Assembly: GCA_036567205.1 (NCBI GenBank)
Contig: DATCVA010000221.1
Span: 1 to 8,192, forward strand
Reading direction: 5' to 3'
DNA length: 8,192 bases
Source of the DNA: DATCVA01 sp036567205
GTDB taxonomy: Bacteria; Pseudomonadota; Gammaproteobacteria; Burkholderiales; Burkholderiaceae_B
The notes under the pieces are model-generated. The model made no database searches, had not been told where the DNA came from, and was given only the letters and a program-made list of their open reading frames with translations. The position numbers and the translations under genes are program-made. Shown piece by piece: positions 1 to 4,811 of this stretch (position 1 is its first letter; each line of letters begins with the position of its first letter).

Positions 1-81
1 GTGCTGGTGTCGGATGATAATTTCAATGCCCGTCAGCTCACACAGTTGCTGGCATTCGAGGTGCTATTTCATAAGCCGTGA
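1..81 (+). CDS. C-terminal end of an esterase-like/phytase-type protein (partial)
   Basis: An open frame enters from the left edge and ends with TGA after 26 codons. The residues LVSDDNFN followed by a TQLLAFEV-like stretch resemble the closing beta-strand of proteins with the 'esterase-like activity of phytase' domain (PF13449), which typically end with a DDNF motif and a hydrophobic strand. Those proteins are usually exported beta-propeller-like enzymes or phosphoesterase relatives. Only the last strand is present, so neither activity nor substrate can be judged. The start lies outside the window. The short extra tail after the family-like strand ends in HKP. The assignment rests on this short motif and is an inference from recall. 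Confidence 0.6.
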   Translation: MLVSDDNFNARQLTQLLAFEVLFHKP

Positions 82-313
82 TGCCAATACGGTGGTTGAC
101 ACTATGCGTGACGTTAACGGCGTGGCTTGAGAATTCGGCCCTCTCGCCCATACTAGTGGATATCTTCCATATCTCGTGGGCGATCATCTGGCAGCGGCGG
201 TAAATTGGGTGTGGTGATCACGGTTTCCTTGTGTTCTATTCTGTTACGCATGCACATATAGAAGACTCGCTGATGCCCTAAAATTTGCGCGTTTGTTGCT
301 TCTATACTGAAAT
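82..313. other. Intergenic stretch, no convincing gene
   Basis: This 232-bp gap lies between the phytase-like tail and the first mini-lipoprotein. No clear terminator with a T-run follows the upstream stop. On minus, a short Pro/Asp-rich reading frame covers about 153-254 (ending in DMEDIH). It lacks a well-placed ribosome binding site in front of an ATG, so it is not called. A TATACT hexamer at 303-308 lies just 5 bp before the ATG at 314, so it would give an almost leaderless message if used as a -10 box. Confidence 0.4.
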
Positions 314-529
314 ATGAAAATCTTCGTAATGATTCTAGGCGTGGCTTTGCTGGCCGGGTGCTCTGTCCGTACCCCTGGTGCATCGGTCTCTATCGGCACC
401 GGGTGGGGATACGATAGCGGCTATTACCATGGTGATTATTATTATGATGACTACTATGGGAGAAGCCGCGGTTATCGTGATGGCGGAAACTTCTGCCCGC
501 CGGGGCAGGCGAAGAAAGGACGCTGTTAA
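314..529 (+). CDS. Small Tyr/Gly/Asp-rich lipoprotein with CPPGQAKKG tail (paralogue 1)
   Basis: This 71-aa protein has a short lipoprotein signal peptide. Hydrophobic residues follow Lys2 and end in the lipobox LAGC, making Cys16 the predicted lipidated residue after signal peptidase II cleavage. The mature part is about 55 residues. It contains a Gly/Ser segment, a strikingly Tyr/Asp-rich stretch (about residues 37-48), and a tail with two cysteines (Cys61 and Cys71) enclosing PPGQAKKGR. The same tail, with the same C-x9-C spacing, closes the 49-aa lipoprotein at 1678-1827. PPGQAKK-type tails occur in several small envelope proteins, including RcnB-like ones, but no function follows from this. 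Ser17 after the lipid Cys does not give an inner-membrane retention signal, so the outer membrane is more likely. There is no good Shine-Dalgarno before the ATG. Function unknown. Confidence 0.78.
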   Translation: MKIFVMILGVALLAGCSVRTPGASVSIGTGWGYDSGYYHGDYYYDDYYGRSRGYRDGGNFCPPGQAKKGRC

Positions 530-533
530 GGAG

Positions 534-580
534 ATCAAGCATGCTGCTCGCTACGGATATCACCGAACAGAATGCTTGAT
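534..580. repeat. 9-bp inverted repeat with 29-nt spacer after the lipoprotein gene
   Basis: The arms ATCAAGCAT (534-542) and ATGCTTGAT (572-580) are exact reverse complements. They lie just after the TAA of the first lipoprotein gene and before the end of a convergent gene. No T-run follows, so it is not a standard intrinsic terminator. A 12-codon ORF with a strong ribosome binding site has its start codon at the left arm and its stop codon in the right arm. Confidence 0.5.
541..579 (+). CDS. Possible 12-codon mini-ORF with strong ribosome binding site
   Basis: An ATG at 541 opens a 12-residue frame (MLLATDITEQNA) that ends with TGA. AAGGAG at 528-533 is an excellent Shine-Dalgarno with 7-nt spacing, and it overlaps the TAA stop of the preceding lipoprotein gene, an arrangement suited to translational coupling. 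The stop also overlaps a second ATG (579-581) that opens a 50-codon frame, but that frame runs antisense into the 90-aa gene and is probably accidental. The peptide has no recognisable function. It could be a coupled mini-gene, a leader-like peptide or chance. Confidence 0.3.
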   Translation: MLLATDITEQNA

Positions 581-647
581 GCTGCGGCTCAAACCAGAAA
601 CTGCGCCGAATGTCGCGAGAACGTGGGGCGCAATCGAAAGGCAAGTG

Positions 648-920
648 CTACTGAACAGCAGGGTCCTGGGCTCGCATGAGCGATTCGCCGGCCAATACAG
701 TCCGTCGTGCCTCTTCATGCTTGTCGTGTAGAGCAAGATACCGTTCTTCCGATCCATCGGATCGATCGGCAGTTCCTCTGAATGACTCTTCAAGATAGTT
801 CTGGTACCAGACCGACTCTTTGATTGTCATGCCTACAAACACTTCGTTGTTGTCCTTGTCTGTCGACAGGGCCCGGATTTCCGATAGATACGCCCGTGCT
901 CCGGGCTGAAATTCCAACAT
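648..920 (-). CDS. Hypothetical 90-aa cytoplasmic protein
   Basis: I do not recognise a named family. The start at 920 is chosen because AAGGAG lies 4 nt upstream of this ATG, whereas the longer in-frame starts (944, 1067) have no ribosome binding site. The protein is soluble and charged, without signal peptide or membrane segment. Its N-terminal part resembles a small helix-strand unit (EFQPGARAYLSEIRAL). The middle holds an aromatic segment (VWYQNYLEESF, about 38-47), followed by RGTADRSDGSEERY and a Lys/Glu/Arg-rich helix (about 61-79). Composition and codon use look like genuine coding sequence. It is convergent with the lipoprotein gene at 314-529 and has a long empty region upstream. 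Function unknown. Confidence 0.72.
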   Translation of the reverse strand: MLEFQPGARAYLSEIRALSTDKDNNEVFVGMTIKESVWYQNYLEESFRGTADRSDGSEERYLALHDKHEEARRTVLAGESLMRAQDPAVQ

Positions 921-1330
921 AAGACTCCTTAGATAAGCCTTCATTGTAGCCACTGGGCTAAAACTGAGGACGGACGTGGAACGAACAACGAAACATCGCC
1001 GTTTTGTAGAGGGCCGTTTGATAGGCCTCAGCGCTACGCAAGCGGCAGTTATATCGAATGTCGGCATCGGCCGCCTTCAGCACGATGGCAGTCCAGGTAC
1101 GGCGGCGGCTTGCTGCAATCGCTTTGCCGACGGATGGCGAAAAGGGCAGACATGACAATCCTTAATCAGGAAGCGGCAAGGCGCGTGTTTGTTGGGCTGC
1201 GGCGAAGTAACCCCCGGTTATCCATCGGGTTATGCACAGTTGCTGGGGATAAGTCAGGCGGACGAAGCTTGCGAGTGTCGCTTCTTGCTGTGCTGATGTA
1301 CGATGGTAGTAACTTTAGGAGGGATTTGAT
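921..1330. other. 410-bp region between divergent small genes
   Basis: This region lies upstream of both the 90-aa minus-strand gene and the 63-aa plus-strand gene, so it should hold both promoters. On minus, an ATG at 1153 has AAGGA 5 nt upstream but opens only a 34-codon frame. A neighbouring frame reads openly from 1158 (TTG) to 958. The pair might be a frameshifted gene remnant, but no family is recognised. At 1218-1252 lie three DnaA-box-like 9-mers. No tRNA or insertion-sequence end was seen. Confidence 0.4.
1218..1252. promoter_or_regulatory. Cluster of DnaA-box-like 9-mers
   Basis: TTATGCACA at 1230-1238 matches the DnaA consensus TTATNCACA exactly. TGGGGATAA at 1244-1252 is, on minus, TTATCCCCA (one mismatch). 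TTATCCATC at 1218-1226 has two mismatches. Three such sites in 35 bp, in a gene-free gap, could bind DnaA for gene control or titration. There is no dnaA, dnaN or replication gene nearby to support an origin. Chance similarity is possible for the two imperfect sites. Confidence 0.35.
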
Positions 1331-1522
1331 ATGTCAGGAACCTTGAAAGCCGCCTTAAACGTTGAACGCACGCCGGCTGGCGAATACGAATGGGTAATTA
1401 CCGCTGTCGACTCTACTGTCGGTACTATGCCCCAGATTCAGCGCTCAAAACAGACATACGCAACTGAAGACGAAGCGAATCGCGCCGGTAAAATAGCACT
1501 TGAAGATTTTCGTCTGGAATAG
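1331..1522 (+). CDS. Hypothetical 63-aa protein
   Basis: AGGAGGG at 1317-1323, 7 nt before the ATG, is a near-ideal ribosome binding site, so both gene and start are well supported. The protein is soluble and has no signal peptide or cysteine. The order of elements (a beta-like segment around EYEWVITAVDS at about 18-28, then a polar loop with QRSKQTYATEDEANRAG and a helix ending the protein) suggests a small alpha/beta fold. The YATEDEANRAGKIAL segment recalls the helix of small DUF1508- or DUF2188-like proteins, but the similarity is too weak to assign a family. It is probably monocistronic: divergent from the 90-aa gene and followed by a hairpin-rich gap. Function unknown. Confidence 0.78.
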   Translation: MSGTLKAALNVERTPAGEYEWVITAVDSTVGTMPQIQRSKQTYATEDEANRAGKIALEDFRLE

Positions 1523-1552
1523 TCTTTACCTCCCTTGTTATTCGTGAGGCCA

Positions 1553-1619
1553 GGCTTATGATTAAGCCGCATTTCAACTGGTCGGGCATGCCCGGGCGCC
1601 CTCCAGTTACGTTTCGTAA
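1553..1619. repeat. Three consecutive short hairpins between small genes
   Basis: GGCTTA-TGAT-TAAGCC (1553-1568) is a perfect 6-bp stem with a 4-nt loop. AACTGG (1576-1581) pairs with CCAGTT (1603-1608), with GGGC/GCCC (1584-1587/1598-1601) inside, and the loop region contains the palindrome CGGGCATGCCCG. TTACG-TTT-CGTAA (1607-1619) follows, overlapping the previous right arm by 2 nt. None is followed by a T-run. They lie downstream of the 63-aa gene and upstream of the second lipoprotein, and could be a factor-dependent terminator, an mRNA stabiliser or operators. Confidence 0.4.
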
Positions 1620-1677
1620 GGCGCGAGCAGGCGGAAGTAGCTAGAATCGCAGTCGGTTCAAATTTTTGAGATCTCTA

Positions 1678-1827
1678 ATGAAACTAATTGCCCTGCTTGC
1701 CTTTACGGTGGCCGTTCTATCCGGGTGTGCTGTCTATACGCCATCTGGATCGGTTGTTGTTGATCCGCATGGAGGCGATCGAGGCGGATTCTGTCCGCCA
1801 GGGCAGGCCAAGAAAGGCAATTGCTAG
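1678..1827 (+). CDS. 49-aa mini-lipoprotein with CPPGQAKKG tail (paralogue 2)
   Basis: This very small gene starts MKLIALL and has a lipoprotein signal peptide ending in the lipobox LSGC, making Cys17 the predicted lipidated residue. The mature peptide is only 33 residues: AVYTPSGSVVV, a short Gly/Asp/His linker, and a tail with Cys39 and Cys49 enclosing PPGQAKKGN. This tail is nearly identical to that of the 71-aa lipoprotein at 314-529, with the same cysteine spacing, while the Tyr-rich middle of that protein is missing here. The signal peptide and the (V/S)x(T)P segment after the lipid Cys also correspond, so I take them as paralogues that diverged by loss or gain of the middle. The ribosome binding site is weak (GAG in TTGAGATCTCTA). 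It is convergent with the 132-aa gene. Function unknown; an envelope location is likely. Confidence 0.75.
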   Translation: MKLIALLAFTVAVLSGCAVYTPSGSVVVDPHGGDRGGFCPPGQAKKGNC

Positions 1828-1879
1828 ACGCCTCGTTTTTCCGGCTCCCGAAAAGGGTAGGTTGCTATCGTAAGGATGT

Positions 1880-2278
1880 CTATTCTTTCGGTATATCTTG
1901 AACGTCATCTGCGTTGCCCGCTGTACGCTGTGCAGCGTTCGCGTTCTTCTCGACCTTGCCTTTTACTTGCTCCCCGGCTGTATCGCTATCTTGCTGAAGA
2001 TCGCGCGCCTTGGGGCCTTGGGTGCCTGGGTAGCTCTGTGTCTGGCTTTGGCCGGGCTGTCCCGGGCCTTGCTGGCCTGGCTGGTTTTGGCGAATGTGAC
2101 CCGGTGTGTTATGGGCGGGATTTGGATGGCCAGGATTTTTTTTGGTCGCAGGGCCGCGATCGTCGATGCCTGACCGATACCCCTCGGGCCCATAGGGTTC
2201 CCTCAGGCGGGGGTCTATCTTATTGCCTTGTTCGGGGTCTCGTTGCGAAGGTTTACCGGATTTCCGATCCTGTTCCAT
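1880..2278 (-). CDS. 132-aa Pro/Gln/Gly-rich, probably disordered protein
   Basis: The ATG at 2278 is preceded by GGAGA at a suitable distance. The protein has no Cys, Trp or Phe and almost no hydrophobic residues. It begins with a charged segment (MEQDRKSGKPSQRDPEQ), continues with Gly/Pro/Tyr-containing residues (about 22-36), and holds a low-complexity stretch of PGQ-type repeats (about 61-80, e.g. QPGQQGPGQPGQ). It closes with a mixed-charge, Ala/Asn/Lys/Glu helix-prone tail (about 100-132). It has no signal peptide or membrane segment. This composition is typical of intrinsically disordered, often stress-related hydrophilins, but no named family is recognised. The hydrophobic plus-strand frames over the same DNA are mirror images of this composition. 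The gene is convergent with the second mini-lipoprotein. Function unknown. Confidence 0.72.
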   Translation of the reverse strand: MEQDRKSGKPSQRDPEQGNKIDPRLREPYGPEGYRSGIDDRGPATKKNPGHPNPAHNTPGHIRQNQPGQQGPGQPGQSQTQSYPGTQGPKARDLQQDSDTAGEQVKGKVEKNANAAQRTAGNADDVQDIPKE

Positions 2279-2436
2279 GACTTTTCTCCATAAGCATCAT
2301 CGGGGCCGTTCGGTTGAATACCCATCAGGCTTTGTGTCGTTACGGGGCAAGCCATGTGCCTGATGGAGGGCGTCGGTGTCATTACCTTCCCGTTTGTGAA
2401 GCAATACCTCTATGAGCACGGCGTCGATGATGATGG

Positions 2437-3078
2437 CTAGCTGCCTTCGCTATATGGTGCAAAGCGTCCGGTGATTGGATCGCGAATGAAAAGTACGCCT
2501 GTGCCAACGCCAAAGTAAGCGCCGTGCAACGTGAGGGTTCCTTCGTCAACGGCGTCATGCACCGCAGGAAATGTCATCAGATTTTCCAGGCTGTAATCGA
2601 CAACAGCCCACTCGAGTTGCCTTATCCAGCCTTGCCTGTCTTCGGTGGGAGGACCCACGCGTTCGGCAACTGGAGCGATTTGTGACATCCATTTGCCGAT
2701 GAAGTCGCGTTTCGTCAATGGGGCGGCATTGCTGGCAAAAGCTGAAACGCCGCCACAGCTTGCGTGACCAAGTACCACGATATGTTTAACTTTCAATGCG
2801 TTTACAGCGAATTCGATCGCAGCGCTTGTGCCGTGAAATGAAGTTTCCGTATCGGATTCGCAGGGCGGGACAAGATTGGCAATATTGCGTATTACAAATA
2901 TTTCGCCAGGATCCGCGTCAAAGATTGTCTCTGGGGCAACGCGGGAGTCGCCGCAGCCGATGACCATGATTTCGGGGTGCTGCCCAGATTCGGCGAGTTC
3001 TTCATAACGTTCTCGCTCGCGAGAAAGGCGACCGTTTAAAAATGACTGATAGCCGGAAGTTAGCCTGGATGGAAACAC
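2437..3078 (-). CDS. Beta-class carbonic anhydrase
   Basis: This protein interconverts CO2 and bicarbonate using a cysteine-ligated zinc in the cytoplasm. The 213-aa length is normal for the class. The zinc and catalytic residues are all visible: Cys42-x-Asp44-x-Arg46 in VIGCGDSRVAP, and His105 with Cys108 in LGHASCGGV. The Asp-Arg dyad that activates the zinc-bound water is intact. Other family marks are DADPGEIFVIRNIANLVPP (about 54-72), a SFHGTSAAIEFAV segment (about 80-92) and the C-terminal HGAYFGVGTGVLFIRDP strand region. The start is a GTG at 3078, chosen because AAGGGA lies 6 nt upstream and the N-terminus begins just where the family's usual N-terminal helix begins. No SulP-type bicarbonate transporter adjoins it in this window. 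Likely role: bicarbonate supply for carboxylases and pH balance. Confidence 0.95.
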   Translation of the reverse strand: MFPSRLTSGYQSFLNGRLSRERERYEELAESGQHPEIMVIGCGDSRVAPETIFDADPGEIFVIRNIANLVPPCESDTETSFHGTSAAIEFAVNALKVKHIVVLGHASCGGVSAFASNAAPLTKRDFIGKWMSQIAPVAERVGPPTEDRQGWIRQLEWAVVDYSLENLMTFPAVHDAVDEGTLTLHGAYFGVGTGVLFIRDPITGRFAPYSEGS

Positions 3079-3376
3079 TTTTAATCCCTTGGTTATTTGT
3101 GATTTGTGGATTTTACGCCTGCGAGAATGTGGCGCAAATGGGCTACAGCATCGCTAACAGAGTTTGGGTAGCGGGGGCATATGTCTTTTACGTAATCGTC
3201 CCGCGCGCATCGACAACAGAAAGTACGAATAAAGCACGTTTCATGGCAGCATTCGCAAGTGGTCGGAAGCTCGTTGTATCGGTGCAATCACAAACAGGGG
3301 GCTTTGATTTTTCGGCGATGCCGCTAAGTGTAAAGCAGTGACTGCAAGCCGGTCGGTACAGTGCCAGACAAATAAA
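3079..3376. other. 298-bp gap upstream of the carbonic anhydrase
   Basis: No gene is convincing here. A plus-strand frame (3069-3341 from an internal ATG) starts with a hydrophobic segment but has no ribosome binding site and overlaps the carbonic anhydrase start. A minus-strand 64-codon frame is Cys/His-rich and not protein-like. The region probably holds the promoter of the carbonic anhydrase: TAAAAT on minus (3110-3115) resembles a -10 box about 32 bp before the GTG start, with only a poor -35 match (TTGCGC at 3132-3137). Confidence 0.35.
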
Positions 3377-3751
3377 TCAGACGATTTTGGCGAAGCGTTG
3401 CTCAAGATAGGCAATGATTGCGTTCGAGTCGTACAGCCATTGAGCTTGGCCTTCTTCCTGAATATGCAGGCACGGCACCTTGATCTTGCCGCCACCCGCC
3501 AGCAAACGTTCGCGTTGCACCGGGTCGTTTTTTGCATCGTGCAGCGTTATCGGTACATTCAGCCGGTGCAGGGCGCGTCGCGTTTTGACGCAGAAAGGGC
3601 AGGCATGAAACTGATAAAGTGACAGGCTGGCAGCTTCTTTAATTACTAGCGTCTGGCCTTGGGCCGAACGGCGTTGCGGGCGCGGGCGACTAACAGCGTC
3701 GCCAAGCACGATCAGTTGGCCTAGACCAACACGCAGGGCTTTTATCAACAT
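3377..3751 (-). CDS. Glutaredoxin-like / GST N-terminal-domain thiol protein
   Basis: This 124-aa protein has a thioredoxin fold of the glutaredoxin/GST-N type. Residues 44-120 form the domain: strand LSLYQFHA, then the redox motif Cys51-Pro-Phe-Cys54, a helix VKTRRALHRL, the second strand, the cis-proline motif KVPC (Pro93) and the closing SNAIIAYLEQRF helix. A dithiol CPFC site suggests thiol-disulfide exchange, probably with glutathione, more than conjugation, since the GST C-terminal domain is absent. The first roughly 40 residues form a conserved-looking extension: a hydrophobic helix (MLIKALRVGLGQLIVLGDAV) and a basic Pro/Arg segment. This could anchor it to the membrane. The ATG at 3751 is preferred over the upstream TTG at 3772, though neither has a strong ribosome binding site. 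It lies upstream of the carbonic anhydrase on the same strand, with about 300 bp between them. Confidence 0.85.
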   Translation of the reverse strand: MLIKALRVGLGQLIVLGDAVSRPRPQRRSAQGQTLVIKEAASLSLYQFHACPFCVKTRRALHRLNVPITLHDAKNDPVQRERLLAGGGKIKVPCLHIQEEGQAQWLYDSNAIIAYLEQRFAKIV

Positions 3752-3805
3752 AGAGACAATCTCGAAAGGCAAACGGAGGCTGCCAAGTGTACCCGAACGG
3801 CATTC

Positions 3806-4105
3806 TTAGAACGGTGATTCAGGCACCTGCTTTTTCGCCCAGTCCATCAAAGCCTGGTCGACATGTACCGCAGAATCCAGCGGAAGCACCCAGGTGCGTT
3901 GCTCCGGGCGGCTCAGCTTCATAAAGGTACGCCGAATGAGGTCTTCTTCCTTGTTGGTGGCGAACCCGATGGCGACCATATGGGCCCCACCTTCGACATA
4001 GGTCATGCGGGATCCGGCTACGGACCTGATCGCTTCCGCAACTTCCTTGCCATAGGTGCTGATGTCTTCGGGTTTCGCGAACATTAAAGCCACGTAGGTT
4101 TTCAT
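3806..4105 (-). CDS. Hypothetical 99-aa protein
   Basis: I do not recognise a family. The ATG at 4105 follows AAAGG with a spacing of about 7 nt. The protein is soluble: an N-terminal strand MKTYVALMFA, a helix covering about 15-29 (STYGKEVAEAIRSVA), a second hydrophobic strand with MVAIGFAT (about 43-50), a charged helix EEDLIRRTFMKL (about 53-64) and a C-terminal helix rich in Trp/Lys. The beta-alpha-beta pattern suggests a small ferredoxin-like or swapped dimer domain, but this is inference. It has no cysteine and no signal peptide. Neighbours are the glutaredoxin-like gene 54 bp downstream and the 118-aa gene 70 bp upstream, both on the same strand. Confidence 0.75.
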   Translation of the reverse strand: MKTYVALMFAKPEDISTYGKEVAEAIRSVAGSRMTYVEGGAHMVAIGFATNKEEDLIRRTFMKLSRPEQRTWVLPLDSAVHVDQALMDWAKKQVPESPF

Positions 4106-4138
4106 TATCAGCCTTTAGGTTGAAGTTTAAGTGTGGAT

Positions 4139-4201
4139 GCTTATATCTTGGCGGGTTGAAGCCGGCTTCATTGGTTTAGGCGGAACGCTTGGGATATAAG
4201 C
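4139..4201. repeat. Nested inverted repeats around the end of the 118-aa gene
   Basis: The outer arms GCTTATATC (4139-4147) and GATATAAGC (4193-4201) are exact reverse complements. Between them lies a perfect 14-bp palindrome, TGAAGCCGGCTTCA (4157-4170), 5 bp beyond the stop of the 118-aa gene. The right outer arm is inside that gene's last codons. No T-run follows on minus, so intrinsic termination is not evident. It may be a terminator-like or mRNA-end structure, or a binding site for the next gene's regulator. Confidence 0.45.
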
Positions 4202-4532
4202 TGATTTCGTACGGATCGCCTCGTCCTTTATTTAGATTTCCCTCGATGATCAGTTTTGCCTTTAGGGAGTCGTAAATGAAGCGAGTGCCATGCATTGGAC
4301 GGTACGTTCTGTAAAAAGGACGGACGATAGACTCTATCAGTATCTCGGGGGCGCCGTCGGTATAGCGAAACTCAATGGATAGAGGAACTCTTGTCAGCCG
4401 CCATTTATCGCCTGCTTTTGCGGACACTATTAGTTCGGCCTTGACCGCCTGGTCTAATTCGAACGGAAGTCTCGTATCGCGAATAAAGCCGGCAATAGCT
4501 TCGGTTCCTTCAAAACGGGTCTTGCTTGCCAT
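4176..4532 (-). CDS. Hypothetical 118-aa protein
   Basis: No family is recognised. The start ATG at 4532 has only a weak ribosome binding site (GAGTAAACAAGA). The sequence begins with a charged helix-prone segment (about 5-30, ending ELDQAVKAELI). It then shows several beta-strand-like stretches (KWRLTRVPLSIEFRY, about 43-57; EILIESIVRPFYR, about 63-75; AKLIIEGNL) and ends with a polar strand, EISLYPKRSA. It is basic and lacks cysteines, signal peptide and membrane helix, so a small mostly-beta cytoplasmic protein is likely. It is 66 bp downstream of the 70-aa gene on the same strand and may be cotranscribed with it. Function unknown. Confidence 0.7.
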   Translation of the reverse strand: MASKTRFEGTEAIAGFIRDTRLPFELDQAVKAELIVSAKAGDKWRLTRVPLSIEFRYTDGAPEILIESIVRPFYRTYRPMHGTRFIYDSLKAKLIIEGNLNKGRGDPYEISLYPKRSA

Positions 4533-4598
4533 TCTTGTTTACTCAAATTGGTTGGTGGTGTGTAATTTTAACCTTCTTGATTACGGCCGCTAAAAACC

Positions 4599-4811
4599 TT
4601 AAAACGCAAGTTCCAGGTTGACCGCTACGAACTGCAAGACCCGTTTTTTCTTATTTGATTTGGCGGGATCGATAAACACAGTTCGCTCTATCAGGCGTCC
4701 AGCCGTTTTTTGTTGCCGAATGAACTCAGAAATTACTTTTGATTGATTTTCAGACCCGCCCGACGGAATGTGTTGGGCTAACTCGTCGCGTGTCATGGGT
4801 TGACTGTACAT
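4599..4811 (-). CDS. Hypothetical 70-aa basic protein
   Basis: No family is recognised. A GTG at 4835 would give 78 residues, but the ATG at 4811 has GGAG 5 nt upstream and is preferred. The protein is soluble. The N-terminal part has a helix-like TRDELAQHIP, which recalls the first helix of small winged-helix or helix-turn-helix proteins. A helical SKVISEFIRQQKTAGRLIERTVF (about 25-46) follows, then a Lys-rich turn (KSNKKK) and a beta-hairpin-like VLQFVAVNLEL. The order helix, helix, strand, turn, strand fits a winged-helix DNA-binding domain, but this is inference only. The upstream region holds a perfect TATAAT and a 14-bp palindrome. No cysteines and no signal peptide. Confidence 0.68.
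   Translation of the reverse strand: MYSQPMTRDELAQHIPSGGSENQSKVISEFIRQQKTAGRLIERTVFIDPAKSNKKKRVLQFVAVNLELAF

Noticed and set aside
153..254. Short minus-strand frame with Pro/Asp-rich end (NLPPLPDDRPRDMEDIH)
   Set aside because: No well-placed ribosome binding site ahead of an ATG, and the longer version runs antisense into the lipoprotein signal peptide. Too short to support.
1828..1879. Possible bidirectional terminator between the second lipoprotein and the disordered-protein gene
   Set aside because: The stem formed by TTTTCCGG and CCGAAAA contains a bulge and is not followed by a clear T-run on either strand. Too weak to call.
1898..2173. Plus-strand 91-codon hydrophobic frame that looks like a membrane protein
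   Set aside because: It is the mirror image of the Gln/Pro/Gly-rich minus-strand gene: CAG/CTG and GGC/GCC codons read backwards give Leu and Ala. It has no ribosome binding site.
3042..3341. Plus-strand 99-codon frame starting with a hydrophobic segment (LLIPWLFVICGFY)
   Set aside because: It overlaps the well-supported start of the carbonic anhydrase on minus, has no ribosome binding site and its second half has no protein-like pattern. The hydrophobic look can arise by chance.
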